DNA of 64,000 nucleotides from Candidatus Albibeggiatoa sp. nov. NOAA. GTDB taxonomy: Bacteria > Pseudomonadota > Gammaproteobacteria > Beggiatoales > Beggiatoaceae. The notes beneath the pieces are model-generated. The model saw only the letters and a list, made by a program, of their open reading frames with translations. It did not search any database and had not been told where the DNA came from. A program made the translations under genes and the position numbers. Below, piece after piece: positions 16,164 to 26,389 of the stretch; within the stretch, counting starts at the first letter, position 1, and every line of letters starts with the position of its first letter. The DNA lies in assembly GCA_025800385.1 (NCBI GenBank), contig JAOXRS010000116.1, forward strand, positions 186,001 through 250,000, written 5' to 3'.

Positions 16164-16192
16164 ATTTTCAACCTTAAAGGTTAATTTGTCAA
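16164..16192 (-). promoter_or_regulatory. mqsRA promoter with MqsA operator in the spacer
   Basis: On the minus strand a perfect -35, TTGACA (16192-16187), is followed after 17 bp by a weak -10, GAAAAT (16169-16164). The spacer contains AACCTTAAAGGTT (16170-16182), the exact AACCT-N3-AGGTT palindrome known for MqsA in E. coli, so binding would block RNA polymerase. A start near 16157 gives a leader of about 210 nt. On the plus strand TTCAAA (16123-16128) and TATAAT (16146-16151), 17 bp apart, form another promoter just left of the palindrome and pointing right. Confidence 0.6.
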
Positions 16193-16471
16193 GCAAATAA
16201 TTACAAGTATGTTTAAACGAAAAGAAAAAAGTAACTATGGTTTTGGGGAGAAGTAAACTATTACATTGCGTAAAATATAAATTTAGCCACATACCTTTTT
16301 ATATTTCTAATTCATCACTTCCAATTTAAAAACCTTTTTATTTATAGTATTTTTAACTTGCTAATTTATAAGTATATATTTCGTTTCAAATTCATAGAAT
16401 GGGTTTGCTTAATCATCTGGTGGGCGTTATCCTAATTAGATTGACTGAGTAGTCTTAAGATAATTTAAAGT

Positions 16472-16603
16472 ATGAAAACCAAATATTTGATGACTCCAAA
16501 AATATCATCTTTTGCATGGTTGTTGCTACTGTTCATACCAATGCTACAAGCCACTGTTATGACTGTGGATGACACTGTAAGTAATATACAATCCATACAA
16601 TAA
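16472..16603 (+). CDS. short ORF with signal-peptide-like N-terminus (43 aa)
   Basis: ATG 16472 to TAA 16603. The product begins MKTKYLMTPKISSFAWLLLL and continues FIPMLQA, a convincing secretion signal, but only about 16 residues follow (TVMTVDDTVSNIQSIQ). It could be a secreted peptide or the 5' remnant of a lost secreted protein gene. It lies 107 bp upstream of the giant secreted protein, on the same strand. No ribosome-binding site stands out. The spacer 16193-16471 is AT-rich and otherwise empty apart from a 15-codon ORF at 16209 that I do not call. Confidence 0.35.
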   Translation: MKTKYLMTPKISSFAWLLLLFIPMLQATVMTVDDTVSNIQSIQ

Positions 16604-16710
16604 GTCTAAAATTAACAATAAATTTCAAACAGATTCTATCACTTCATATAAATCCAGTTAGTTGTTTGCTATCGGCTGCTCTATCATCAGCTTAAAGAGA
16701 AACTTAAAAC

Positions 16711-19700
16711 ATGAAAACAATACAATATTTGCTTGCCTTACTACTCGTTTTCATAAGTTATGTAGCGAGCAACTATATGATAGATAGACGACGAAAAACA
16801 AACCAAATACACAACGTTATTACCAATATTCTGTTAGTTATCACTTTCTCAGGAGTAGTTCATGCAGCACCAGATATTTCAGCTGGTTATCGCTATACCT
16901 GTGCTTTAACAAGCAGCGGTGGCATGAAATGTTGGGGGTTAAATGATGTTGGGCAATTAGGTGATGGCACAACAAATCAAAGTTCTACCCCAGTTGATGT
17001 TAGTGGTTTAACCTCTGGCGTGGCTGCAATTTCTGCGGGTGCTTATCATGCTTGTGCTTTAACAACCAGCGGAGGGGTTAAATGCTGGGGACGTAATAAC
17101 GAAGGGCAAGTAGGTGATAACACATTCATACAAAAATTATCTCCAACTGATGTCAATGGCTTAACCTCTGGTGTTGCTGCGATTTCTGCTGGTAGTTATC
17201 ATACCTGTGCCCTAACAACGGGTGGTGGGATTAAATGTTGGGGAAAAAACTCGAATGGTCAGCTAGGAAATAACGCAACAAGTGATAATCCAGCAGCGGA
17301 AGATGTATCAGGCTTAACCAGTGGCGTTGCAGCTATTTCTGCAGGTGGCAGCCATACTTGTGCATTAACAACCAGCGGTGGAGTGAAATGCTGGGGAGCT
17401 GGAGCAGACGGACAATTAGGTAATAATACAACAACACAAAGTTTAACTGCAGTTGATGTAAATGGCTTAACCAGTGGCGTATCTGCTATTTCAGTAGATG
17501 ATAGACATAGCTGTGCTTTGGCAAGTGGAGGGGCTAGATGTTGGGGATATAATGCTTTTGGACAATTAGGTGATAATTCCACCCTAAACAAACTAACCTA
17601 TATTGATGTAAATGGTCTAGCAAGCGGTGTATCTGCCCTTGCAACTGACCTTGGTATGATGCATAGCTGTGCAATAACAACAGGTAATGGGGCTAAATGT
17701 TGGGGGCGAGGTTCAGAAGGTCAATTAGGTAATAATTCAACAGGAAGTAGTTTAATACCTGTCGATGTAGATGGTTTAACCAGTGGTGTATCTGCTATTA
17801 CGATGGGTGAATTTCACTCTTGTGCTTTATTAAGTGATGGTAGTGCTCAGTGTTGGGGTCAAAATGATGAAGGCCAATTAGGTGATGGTTCAACAACTTC
17901 CAGTTTAATACCTGTAGATGTATCAATTAACCTACAAACAGCAGGGGCTGTATTTGGTTCTCAGCAAGTCGTGAGTACTTCAGCCGATGGTGCTTTATCT
18001 GTCTATGCAATAGATATAGATGGAGATAGCGATATGGACATTATCTCTGCTTCTTTCTTAGATGACAAAATAGCTTGGTATGAAAACGATGGTGACCAAA
18101 ATTTTACCGCTCGTACCGTCACCACTTCTGCGAATAATGCAAGGTCTGTCTATGCAATTGATGTTAATGGTGACACTTATATTGATATTCTTTCCGCGTC
18201 ACAAAATGATAATACAATAGCTTGGTATGAAAATGATGGCAGTGAGAATTTTACCACGCGTATTATTAGCTCTTCTGCGACTGGTGCGAGGTCTGTTTAT
18301 GCGATAGATATGGATGAAGACGGTGATATTGATGTGCTTTCTGCTTGTTATGATAGCGATGAGGTCGTTTGGTATGAAAATGACGGCAGCGAAACCTTTT
18401 CCACTCATACTATTGCTGGTTCGATCGATGGTGCGCAATCTGTTTATGCGATAGATATAGATGGAGACGGGGATATTGATGTGCTTTCCGCATCGGGGAA
18501 CGATAAAAGAATAATTTGGTATGAAAATGATGGCAGCGAAAATTTCACGGCTTATGATGTTTACAGTTCTGCCAATGAGGCCAATACGGTTTATGCGATA
18601 GATATAGACGGAGATAGTGATATAGATATTATTTCCGCTTCCAGAGATGACGACAAAATAGCTTGGTTTGAAAATGACGGTAGCGAGAATTTTACCACGC
18701 ATATTATTGCGACCTCCGCTGATGGGCCTAGAGGTGTTTATGCAATTGATGTGGATGGTGATGGGGATGTTGATGTGCTTTCTGCTTCAAGGTTCGATAG
18801 TAAAATAGCTTGGTATGAAAATGATGGCAGCGAGAATTTTACGGCTCAGACTATTTCTACTGCAACGAGCAACGGTAGCTCTGTTTATGCAGTAGATATG
18901 GATGGTGATGGGGATATTGATGTGCTTTCATCTTCGCAAAGTGATGACAAAATAGCTTGGTATGAGAACGGTATTTCAATTACAGATGTTTCTGCAACTA
19001 CGGCAAATGGAACTTACACTACAGGTAATACAATAGATGTTACCATCCAATTTACAGGCATTGCTAATGTGACGGGCACACCGCAGTTAACATTAGAAAC
19101 AGGTACAACGGATGCAGTGGTTGATTATAGCAGTGGTTCTGGTACGGATACCTTAACTTTTATCTATACCATAGCAAGTGGACATACTAGTGCTGATTTA
19201 GACTATGTGAGTACATCCGCTTTAACCTTGAATGGCGGCACGATTAAAGATGACAGTAGTCATGATGCAACGCAGACGTTACCAACACCGAGTGTTACTG
19301 GTTCTTTAGGCGCGAACAAAGCATTGGTTGTTGATGGTTCAGTCGGCATAACCTGCGCCCCTCCGAGCCAAACCGATATACCCGAAATGGAGTGCGATGC
19401 ATTAGTCACACTTTACACAACGACCACTGGTGCAAGTTGGACTAATAATACAAATTGGGCAGCAACCAATACACCCTGTAGTTGGTATGGCGTAACCTGT
19501 AGTGGAAGCAATGTTACAAAACTTGATTTAGAAGACAATAAATTAGTTGGTTCAATACCCGCGCAGCTTAGCAATTTAACAAACTTGATAGAACTTGAAT
19601 TAGACGATAATCAATTAACAGGTTCAATTCCAGTAGAGCTTGGTAGTTTAGCTGATTTGCAGGTACTTAATTTAGAAGGTAATGAATTAACAGGTTCGAT

Positions 19701-22700
19701 TCCAAAAGAGTTAAGCAGTTTAAGCAATCTGAAAGAGCTTTATTTGTATGAAAACAAACTAACAGGTTCGATTCCAGAACAACTGGGTAATCTAACAAAA
19801 TTGCTGTATCTTGAGATAGATTTCAACCAGTTAACAGGTTCAATTCCAACAGAGTTAAGTAATTTAACAAGCTTGCTCTATTTTGATTTAGATGACAACC
19901 AATTAACAGGTTCCATTCCAAGTGAATTAGGAAATTTAATCAATCTAAGACAATTTGAGTTAGATAATAATCAGTTGAGCGGCAGCATCCCAACAACACT
20001 AAAAAATTTAGTAAATGTAGAAAAAATCACCCTAGAAGATAATCAATTAGTTGGCGGTATTCCAGATTTTTCTGCTGATTTAACTGTATTAAGCGAGCTA
20101 GACTTATCTGGCAACACATCACTGTGTAAATATCCTTCTCCCTATGTTTACAGTGGTTTATGGAATACGGAAGCATCAGCTTATGCCGATTGTGTGCTTG
20201 CTCCCCCTTCTAACTTTACAGCAACGGCGACTTCTCAAAGTCAAATCAATTTATCTTGGAATGATGAAAGCAGTTTTGAAACAGGATTTGTAATTACACG
20301 TAATGGTACGGTGATTACAACAAAAGGTGAAAATGCAGAAAGTTACAACAATACAGATTTAACTTGTGGTACAACTCAAAATTACACAATACATGCAACC
20401 GACGGGGTCATTGATTCTACAACTGTTTCGGCCAGTGCCACTACAAATAATTGTATTATCGTTAATAAACCAAATGCACCTATAAACTTCAATGCAACAA
20501 CTATTTCAGATACCACAATTGATTTAACTTGGACTGATGACAGCACTATTGAATCCAGCTATTTACTTTATCGTGATGGTAATCGCATTGTCAGACTACC
20601 AACAGACAGCGAATCTTATCAAGATACAAACTTAACGTGTGAAACGACTTATACTTACAGCCTTATTGCTGATGGACAAGCAGGGGAGTCTGAACCTGTT
20701 ATTATCGAAGTACAAACCGCAACGTGCCCAGATGTCACTACTACCCCTGTGACTGACCCAACAACTGATCCTACTAACCCAAACCCGACAACCGATCCCG
20801 TAACAAACCCCAATATAGGCTTAAACCCACCAACGCAACTAGCTGCAACATTGCAATCTGACAACAGTATTTATTTAACATGGTTAGATAACAGCTATAT
20901 AGAAACAGGTTTTATCGTGTTACGTGATAACCAACCGTGGGCAACATTACCGATAAATACCGCCAGTTTTGCGGATAATCAAATAAACTGCGGCCTAACC
21001 TATAATTACACAGTCATGGCAACTAATGGCGTTGCAAATAGTGAACCTGTTAATGTGAGCATTGTTGCACCTATTTGTGACACGCACTTAGCCACACCTT
21101 ATAATGTAACTGCCACCCCGCAATTACCAAGTACAATTAGCCTCACTTGGTCTGATGATAACAGCCAAGCCAATTATTTGATTCAGCGTGATGGTATTGT
21201 TTTAACCACTGTCAGTGAAAAAAACTTGATAGATTCGCAACGACAATGTGGCCAAAGCTATACTTACACTGTGCAAGCGGTTACGGCTGATAAAATCTCT
21301 CAACCTGTTTCAACTCAAGTACAAATGCCTGCTTGTGTATTGCCGATTAATCCAGAGCTAACCACACCAGAACCAATCGATAATAATCTGCAATTAAACC
21401 TGTTCACAGAAGGTAAAGGTGATGTTATTGGCTGTGGACGACAGTGCGTACAACAATATGCGCCTGCAACCGTACTCACACTCAAAGCCAAAGCTGCGAA
21501 TAGCTGGGAGTTCAATGGTTGGTCTGGCGATTGTGATTCAATAGGACAAATTGTGATTAATGGGAATCAGCAATGTACCGCACACTTTACCCCCATTGTG
21601 ATAACACAAGCTGATGAGCAGCCAGATATTCAAACCGAAGTGATCTTACAACTTTACACCAAAGGACAAGGTTCAATCCAAAATTGTGGTCTTGCTTGCA
21701 CTCAGATTTATCCTCAAGGCGCAACCGTGACATTAAACCCTGTGCCAACATCAGGATGGATATTCACAGGTTGGCAAGATGATTGTCATTTTAGTTATGT
21801 GCATTTATATCAAGACACAGTTTGCACAGCCATATTTGAGCCACTACCCGACTTGGCTGATACCCCACAACCAACCAATTCAGTCTTAGTGCCCATCAAT
21901 AATGGTTATATTACGGATGCTTATATTCCGCCAAATGCCAGCGTTTCCAATGTTTATTTGCTGGGTAAGAACATCAGTGAAGGTTTAGTATCCAATGCGA
22001 CTATTGAACTTGGTGCAGTATTACAAGGCGGTCGTCTTAGCAATGTAAATCGCAGTAAAGGTACGGTGCAAGATATCAATATTCGTCCTTATTCATTATT
22101 AGAAGGTGGCTATGTTACTGGTACGATTCAAAATGATGGCGAGTTGCGTCATGTCACTATTGAAGAAGGCACTATTGTCACAGGTAGCGGTATACTCAGT
22201 GGCACGATTAATAATGCAGGTGTGATTGAGAATTTAATACTTGAAGCTGATACGGTGATTATTGGTGGTGAATTGATTGGCGACATTATTGGTGATGCTA
22301 AACAACCTGCGACCATTGGCGCGGCAACCATCCATGATGCAACAATTGAACATATTTGTTTGACTCCAACCGTTCAACTAGGCGATAACGTTACTTTGGG
22401 TGCAAATGTAACCGTTAATACAGGTGGTCAATCGATTTTAGATTTTTGTATACAACCCACACAAATTTTATCTATTCCAGTCACACAATTAGAGCCTGCC
22501 GCAATTGCTACTTGGACACCAGAAATGATTAAGGCATTACCGCCAATCGTTTTCAGCTTATTTTCACAATCACAACTTAGCCAATTACAATTGGATGTCG
22601 TTCGGCAAATCAGTCCTGAGCAATTTCATCACATTCAAGTCACCGCTTTAGATGGTTTTACCCCTCAGGCTTGGGAAGCATTTTCATCTGACATTATCCA

Positions 22701-23826
22701 ACAGCTGACAACAACTCAACTGCTTTACGTGGATACACTCAATAGCGAAAATGTACAAACGCGACAACGTGCAGCAAGTAAAATTTTAACCAATGTGTCG
22801 CCGCAAGTTTGGGAACAAAGCCATCTTAGCCTTAGTCGTTTTTTACCCGAAGGCTGGAAAGTGGATACTGATACACAGGAAATAAGACCTTTGCCAAACA
22901 GCTTTATCGTGTATAAAAGTATGGGGTTAACAACGTTGCCACAACAAGTGGATATGGCTGAAGTACCTGATTTTAACGCAGGCTTTGGTATTGGTGGTAA
23001 AGGTAGCCCTTTGATAAACCAAGTTAACGCAGGTGTTTCACAAACCAGAATCAACAATGAACAAGCATCAGATTTATTAAAAAACGCGGATTTTTCGAAA
23101 TTTAAATTATTGCAGCAAGAAAATGGCATATTAAATGTGCAAGGTACAGAACAATATGCAGACCTACTGTTTAGCTTTTTACCTGATGTCACAGGCATTC
23201 ATACCGTTACGGAAGAAGAGGTGTATGTTGGTTTATCACAAACCACAGGCGGCTTTTTTCAAATTACCATGCCTAATAAACAACAATTCGTGATGCTCCC
23301 AGCACCGACTAAACCAGATGAATTGGGTACGATTTTTGGTGAACAAGCCAAGATTCAAATCAGCCAAACTGCCGAGGTGTTTATCCGTTATGCCGATGCA
23401 GATGGCAAAGCCCAATCGCTTATTGTTATTTTTGACCCGTTTGTAAAAATAGATAAAGACGCAGAACCATTGAGTTTTATTACTGATGTATCAACACTTC
23501 GTGCTATTCGTGAAGGTCGTGTCGTATTCAGTGATGGCAGCTCTCAAAATATTTATCCAGCCGTGTTATATCCTAATGCTTTGATAGATTTACTAACTCA
23601 AGCAGGTGCTGAAAATGTGATTTATAACGTAGATGGTACGATTAATTTAATCTTCAATGGACAGTCTGTAAATTTATTACCCACTTACGATACTCAAGTA
23701 CAACCGTTAGAAATATGGGAACGGGTTGAAGCCAGTATTGGCTTAGATAGCGGTGAGTTGGTATATTCAGTACAGGATAAAACTGCAAGCCAACTGGTAA
23801 CAATGCGTTTGGTAATTAGCTTTTAG
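16711..23826 (+). CDS. giant secreted mosaic protein (RCC1, FG-GAP/VCBS, LRR, FN3, GW-type repeats)
   Basis: 2371 residues. A hydrophobic export signal ends near AHAAP-type residues 50-54; Met23, followed by RRRKTNQ, would give a more normal signal peptide and is an alternative start. Domains in order: seven RCC1 repeats (about 55-410, each with CALT..GG..CWG and GQLG); seven FG-GAP/VCBS repeats (413-753, each with a calcium-loop DxDGDxD and WYENDGS); a bacterial Ig-like domain (755-885); eight plant-type leucine-rich repeats (895-1160, NQLTGSIP); four fibronectin type III domains (1163-1550) split by a Pro/Thr linker; two Cys-containing bacterial repeat modules with FNGWSGDC/FTGWQDDC (1560-1711); a hexapeptide-like beta-helix (1728-1906); and an unrecognised C-terminal domain. 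No LPXTG or PEP-CTERM anchor was seen. Likely a surface or extracellular adhesion protein; no catalytic domain is visible. Confidence 0.85.
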   Translation: MKTIQYLLALLLVFISYVASNYMIDRRRKTNQIHNVITNILLVITFSGVVHAAPDISAGYRYTCALTSSGGMKCWGLNDVGQLGDGTTNQSSTPVDVSGLTSGVAAISAGAYHACALTTSGGVKCWGRNNEGQVGDNTFIQKLSPTDVNGLTSGVAAISAGSYHTCALTTGGGIKCWGKNSNGQLGNNATSDNPAAEDVSGLTSGVAAISAGGSHTCALTTSGGVKCWGAGADGQLGNNTTTQSLTAVDVNGLTSGVSAISVDDRHSCALASGGARCWGYNAFGQLGDNSTLNKLTYIDVNGLASGVSALATDLGMMHSCAITTGNGAKCWGRGSEGQLGNNSTGSSLIPVDVDGLTSGVSAITMGEFHSCALLSDGSAQCWGQNDEGQLGDGSTTSSLIPVDVSINLQTAGAVFGSQQVVSTSADGALSVYAIDIDGDSDMDIISASFLDDKIAWYENDGDQNFTARTVTTSANNARSVYAIDVNGDTYIDILSASQNDNTIAWYENDGSENFTTRIISSSATGARSVYAIDMDEDGDIDVLSACYDSDEVVWYENDGSETFSTHTIAGSIDGAQSVYAIDIDGDGDIDVLSASGNDKRIIWYENDGSENFTAYDVYSSANEANTVYAIDIDGDSDIDIISASRDDDKIAWFENDGSENFTTHIIATSADGPRGVYAIDVDGDGDVDVLSASRFDSKIAWYENDGSENFTAQTISTATSNGSSVYAVDMDGDGDIDVLSSSQSDDKIAWYENGISITDVSATTANGTYTTGNTIDVTIQFTGIANVTGTPQLTLETGTTDAVVDYSSGSGTDTLTFIYTIASGHTSADLDYVSTSALTLNGGTIKDDSSHDATQTLPTPSVTGSLGANKALVVDGSVGITCAPPSQTDIPEMECDALVTLYTTTTGASWTNNTNWAATNTPCSWYGVTCSGSNVTKLDLEDNKLVGSIPAQLSNLTNLIELELDDNQLTGSIPVELGSLADLQVLNLEGNELTGSIPKELSSLSNLKELYLYENKLTGSIPEQLGNLTKLLYLEIDFNQLTGSIPTELSNLTSLLYFDLDDNQLTGSIPSELGNLINLRQFELDNNQLSGSIPTTLKNLVNVEKITLEDNQLVGGIPDFSADLTVLSELDLSGNTSLCKYPSPYVYSGLWNTEASAYADCVLAPPSNFTATATSQSQINLSWNDESSFETGFVITRNGTVITTKGENAESYNNTDLTCGTTQNYTIHATDGVIDSTTVSASATTNNCIIVNKPNAPINFNATTISDTTIDLTWTDDSTIESSYLLYRDGNRIVRLPTDSESYQDTNLTCETTYTYSLIADGQAGESEPVIIEVQTATCPDVTTTPVTDPTTDPTNPNPTTDPVTNPNIGLNPPTQLAATLQSDNSIYLTWLDNSYIETGFIVLRDNQPWATLPINTASFADNQINCGLTYNYTVMATNGVANSEPVNVSIVAPICDTHLATPYNVTATPQLPSTISLTWSDDNSQANYLIQRDGIVLTTVSEKNLIDSQRQCGQSYTYTVQAVTADKISQPVSTQVQMPACVLPINPELTTPEPIDNNLQLNLFTEGKGDVIGCGRQCVQQYAPATVLTLKAKAANSWEFNGWSGDCDSIGQIVINGNQQCTAHFTPIVITQADEQPDIQTEVILQLYTKGQGSIQNCGLACTQIYPQGATVTLNPVPTSGWIFTGWQDDCHFSYVHLYQDTVCTAIFEPLPDLADTPQPTNSVLVPINNGYITDAYIPPNASVSNVYLLGKNISEGLVSNATIELGAVLQGGRLSNVNRSKGTVQDINIRPYSLLEGGYVTGTIQNDGELRHVTIEEGTIVTGSGILSGTINNAGVIENLILEADTVIIGGELIGDIIGDAKQPATIGAATIHDATIEHICLTPTVQLGDNVTLGANVTVNTGGQSILDFCIQPTQILSIPVTQLEPAAIATWTPEMIKALPPIVFSLFSQSQLSQLQLDVVRQISPEQFHHIQVTALDGFTPQAWEAFSSDIIQQLTTTQLLYVDTLNSENVQTRQRAASKILTNVSPQVWEQSHLSLSRFLPEGWKVDTDTQEIRPLPNSFIVYKSMGLTTLPQQVDMAEVPDFNAGFGIGGKGSPLINQVNAGVSQTRINNEQASDLLKNADFSKFKLLQQENGILNVQGTEQYADLLFSFLPDVTGIHTVTEEEVYVGLSQTTGGFFQITMPNKQQFVMLPAPTKPDELGTIFGEQAKIQISQTAEVFIRYADADGKAQSLIVIFDPFVKIDKDAEPLSFITDVSTLRAIREGRVVFSDGSSQNIYPAVLYPNALIDLLTQAGAENVIYNVDGTINLIFNGQSVNLLPTYDTQVQPLEIWERVEASIGLDSGELVYSVQDKTASQLVTMRLVISF

Positions 23827-24084
23827 ATTGGTTTGAGATTTAAACAACATTTCTAAGCTAGAAGGAAGCGTTCTTAATCATGGGGAAAAATGTAAAATAA
23901 GTAAGTCAATCAAGAAATTAATAAAAGAGAATTCGATAAGGTATTGTATAAAAATAATTTTATAGAACGACTATTTCAAAAATTACAAAGCGATAAACGC
24001 ATTGCCTTGTACTTCGAACATTCTGTAACTCTTTTACCTTGTCTGGTTTCTTTTGTTATTTGGCTTCAACGATTAAGAACACTG

Positions 24085-24120
24085 CCTCTAAGCTTACAAT
24101 ACTTTTCATAAACTTAGAGG
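24085..24120. terminator. hairpin downstream of two convergent genes
   Basis: CCTCTAAG (24085-24092) and CTTAGAGG (24113-24120) form a perfect 8-bp stem with a 20-base loop. It lies 17 bp past the stop of the minus-strand gene and may terminate it. T runs are weak. The rest of the 311-bp spacer 23827-24137 shows nothing I can support. Confidence 0.4.
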
Positions 24121-24137
24121 CCATTCTCTATTATCTA

Positions 24138-24752
24138 TCAAGCATCAGTTTCAGAAATCAACTTTTCGACTGCCTTCATATCTGCGCGTTGCATTGGCTT
24201 ACCATCAACAGGACTCGGTGGCGACCAACGAATATCATCCACATCAAAAATCACCAAAGTAACCTGCTCATCCCCCGCCATAAATTGATAACATGGAAAA
24301 CTCATCGTCTGTTGCTCAACTCTAAAACGCTTATCTGTTAACTCATAAGGAATGCCTTGTTGCATCAAAAACATATCAATATCTTCGGGCGCATGAGTAA
24401 ACAAATGTAGCATAATCTCAGAATGTTGAGTTGCTGTGCCTGCCAAGACATTCCCCACTAAACGCGGCTGAAAATCTTTAAACAAACGCATCGCCTTGAT
24501 GGCTGTTTCACGTAAATATTGTAAATGTTGAGGTTGATTATCAGCCTGAAATAAACGTTGATATAACATTACCTCAGCTTCGATCTCAGCGTTACTGGGT
24601 AAATGACTTTTACTATTGCTTACACCTAATTCCGCCGTGGCTTTTTTCTTTGCCATTTGGAAATCTTTTACACCTTCTTGTACCATTAATCGCGCACAAA
24701 TCGCTGCAACCTGCTGGCGTAACTGCGGGTCTGAAGAACCTTTACGTCTCAT
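24138..24752 (-). CDS. conserved proteobacterial protein of unknown function
   Basis: 204 residues, cytoplasmic. The N-terminal 45 residues (QQVAAICARLMVQEGVKDFQ, then MAKKKATAELG) form a predicted helical, TetR- or HTH-like motif. The middle (MRLFKDFQPRLVGNVLAGTA, then IMLHLFTHAPEDIDMFL) recalls a family often annotated as nucleotidyltransferase-like in gammaproteobacteria: the GTA..Q segment and the DID pair sit where a Pol-beta-type fold would have its Gly-Ser and metal residues, but the motif is degenerate. I recognise it as a conserved family without a known job. No neighbour is co-oriented and close. Confidence 0.7.
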   Translation of the reverse strand: MRRKGSSDPQLRQQVAAICARLMVQEGVKDFQMAKKKATAELGVSNSKSHLPSNAEIEAEVMLYQRLFQADNQPQHLQYLRETAIKAMRLFKDFQPRLVGNVLAGTATQHSEIMLHLFTHAPEDIDMFLMQQGIPYELTDKRFRVEQQTMSFPCYQFMAGDEQVTLVIFDVDDIRWSPPSPVDGKPMQRADMKAVEKLISETDA

Positions 24753-25141
24753 AAAAAATTTTTAAAAGATAATCAGTAATAAACAAGCCCGCAATATAAA
24801 ATAAAAGATAGCTAAATACCACTACCTTATATCAACATACTGAACGCTAAAACCTAATTATCCATATTACATAATATTTTCTTATGTTATCAATTTGCAA
24901 AAGTAATGAATTTATTTTTATATCAGCTATCTATTGTGATAATGATACTTTTTCTATACACTAGGCACGCAAAAAGCAATATTTATCATAGCATAATCGA
25001 TTTTTGATATTTTTCAAAACCACTAGTTTATGCAGTAGCTCCAAAATGCTTAATAAATCAGCACTAAAATTAAGCCTAAGACCAAACAACGATTTGCTAC
25101 TGGTATCTTGAACTAAAAATGCTTATGATAGGCACACTTTT

Positions 25142-25169
25142 TTGTACCTGTTTTGTGAAAATAGATAAT
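25142..25169 (+). promoter_or_regulatory. candidate promoter for GAPDH
   Basis: TTGTAC (25142-25147) and GATAAT (25164-25169) lie 16 bp apart, about 120 bp upstream of the GAPDH start. The gene-free stretch 24753-25288 is AT-rich. It also contains GATAATGATA at 24938-24947, half of a Fur-box-like sequence, without a matching second half. Confidence 0.35.
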
Positions 25170-25288
25170 AAAGCATAAAAAGCCGTATTCAGTTTCGCAG
25201 CATAAAAACAGGCTTAGGGAATGGCGATGTTATCGTCTTTTAAAATGAATTCACTTTTCATAACTAATTTGAGTGGAGGATACATACA

Positions 25289-26317
25289 ATGACAATTAAA
25301 GTCGCAATCAATGGCTATGGACGTATTGGTCGTAACGTGATGCGTGCGTTACACGAATCTGGCCGCGATGATATTGAAATTGTTGCTATCAATGACTTAG
25401 GCAATGCAGAAACCAATGCACACTTAACTAAGTACGATACAGCACACGGTAAATTTAACGGTACTGTGAATGTTGAAGGCGAATATATCGTTATCAATGG
25501 CAAAAAAGTACGCGCTTTATCAGAACGTGATCCAGCTAAATTACCATGGGCTGAATTAGGTGTTGACGTTGTTCATGAATGCACAGGCTTCTTCGCAAGC
25601 AAAGAGAAAGCAAGTGCACATTTACAAGGCGGCGCGAAAAAAGTCATCATTTCTGCACCGGGTGGTAAAGATGTTGACGCAACAGTTGTTTATGGTGTTA
25701 ACCACGGCGTATTAAAAGCCAGCGACACGGTTATTTCTAACGCGTCTTGCACAACAAACTGCTTAGCACCATTGGTTAAGCCTTTGAATGAAGCCGTTGG
25801 CGTAAAACACGGTTTAATGACGACTATTCACGCTTATACAAACGACCAAGTATTAACTGACGTTTATCACTCAGACTTACGTCGTGCGCGCTCTGCAACA
25901 CAATCAATGATTCCTACTAAAACAGGTGCAGCAGCTGCAGTAGGTTTAGTACTTCCAGACTTAAACGGTAAATTAGACGGTTTCGCGATGCGTGTACCTA
26001 CAATTAACGTATCTGTGGTTGACTTAAGCTTCGTGGCAAATCGTGCGACTTCTGTAGAAGAAATCAACGATATCCTTAAGAAAATCTCTGAAACACCAGT
26101 TGCTGACGGCGGCTTACAAGGCGTTTTAGCTTATAACGAAGAGCCATTAGTATCTGTTGACTTCAATCATACAACTGTTTCTTCAACTTATGATTCAACT
26201 CAAACCCGTGTCACACAAGACGGTACTTTAGTGAAAGTATTATCTTGGTATGACAACGAGTGGGGTTTCTCAAATCGTATGTTAGATACAACAGTTGCAT
26301 TGATGACGGCTAAGTAA
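25289..26317 (+). CDS. gap: type I glyceraldehyde-3-phosphate dehydrogenase
   Basis: 342 residues. The NAD-binding motif NGYGRIGRN is at the N-terminus, and the AINDLG segment carries the Asp typical of NAD-preferring enzymes. The catalytic Cys154 sits in [12 protein letters not shown], with the partner His in [10 protein letters not shown]. It catalyses reversible oxidative phosphorylation of glyceraldehyde 3-phosphate in glycolysis, gluconeogenesis or the Calvin cycle. A strong GGAGG ribosome-binding site lies 11 bases before the ATG. The codon usage is notably regular (TTA Leu, GGC/GGT Gly), consistent with high expression. It stands alone, followed by a terminator. Confidence 0.97.
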   Translation: MTIKVAINGYGRIGRNVMRALHESGRDDIEIVAINDLGNAETNAHLTKYDTAHGKFNGTVNVEGEYIVINGKKVRALSERDPAKLPWAELGVDVVHECTGFFASKEKASAHLQGGAKKVIISAPGGKDVDATVVYGVNHGVLKASDTVISNASCTTNCLAPLVKPLNEAVGVKHGLMTTIHAYTNDQVLTDVYHSDLRRARSATQSMIPTKTGAAAAVGLVLPDLNGKLDGFAMRVPTINVSVVDLSFVANRATSVEEINDILKKISETPVADGGLQGVLAYNEEPLVSVDFNHTTVSSTYDSTQTRVTQDGTLVKVLSWYDNEWGFSNRMLDTTVALMTAK

Positions 26318-26325
26318 TTGATGTT

Positions 26326-26362
26326 TAGGTGAGAGAGTCTATAATTTAACTCATCTCACCTA
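26326..26362 (+). terminator. terminator after GAPDH
   Basis: TAGGTGAGA (26326-26334) and TCTCACCTA (26354-26362) form a perfect 9-bp stem nine bases after the stop codon. The hairpin is long-looped and lacks a strong T run. Confidence 0.5.
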
Positions 26363-26389
26363 ATTCAGTTAAAAACATGGTCGCTGCAA

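Noticed and set aside
16209-16256. 15-codon ORF (MFKRKEKSNYGFGEK) right of the MqsA operator
   Set aside because: Very short, no ribosome-binding site, no sign of conservation can be seen.
24039-24341. 100-codon ORF on the plus strand
   Set aside because: It overlaps the conserved minus-strand gene at 24138-24752 and reads as its shadow.
24938-24947. GATAATGATA, resembling half of a Fur box, upstream of GAPDH and the conserved hypothetical gene
   Set aside because: The second half does not match and neither neighbour is an iron gene; in AT-rich DNA this is likely by chance.
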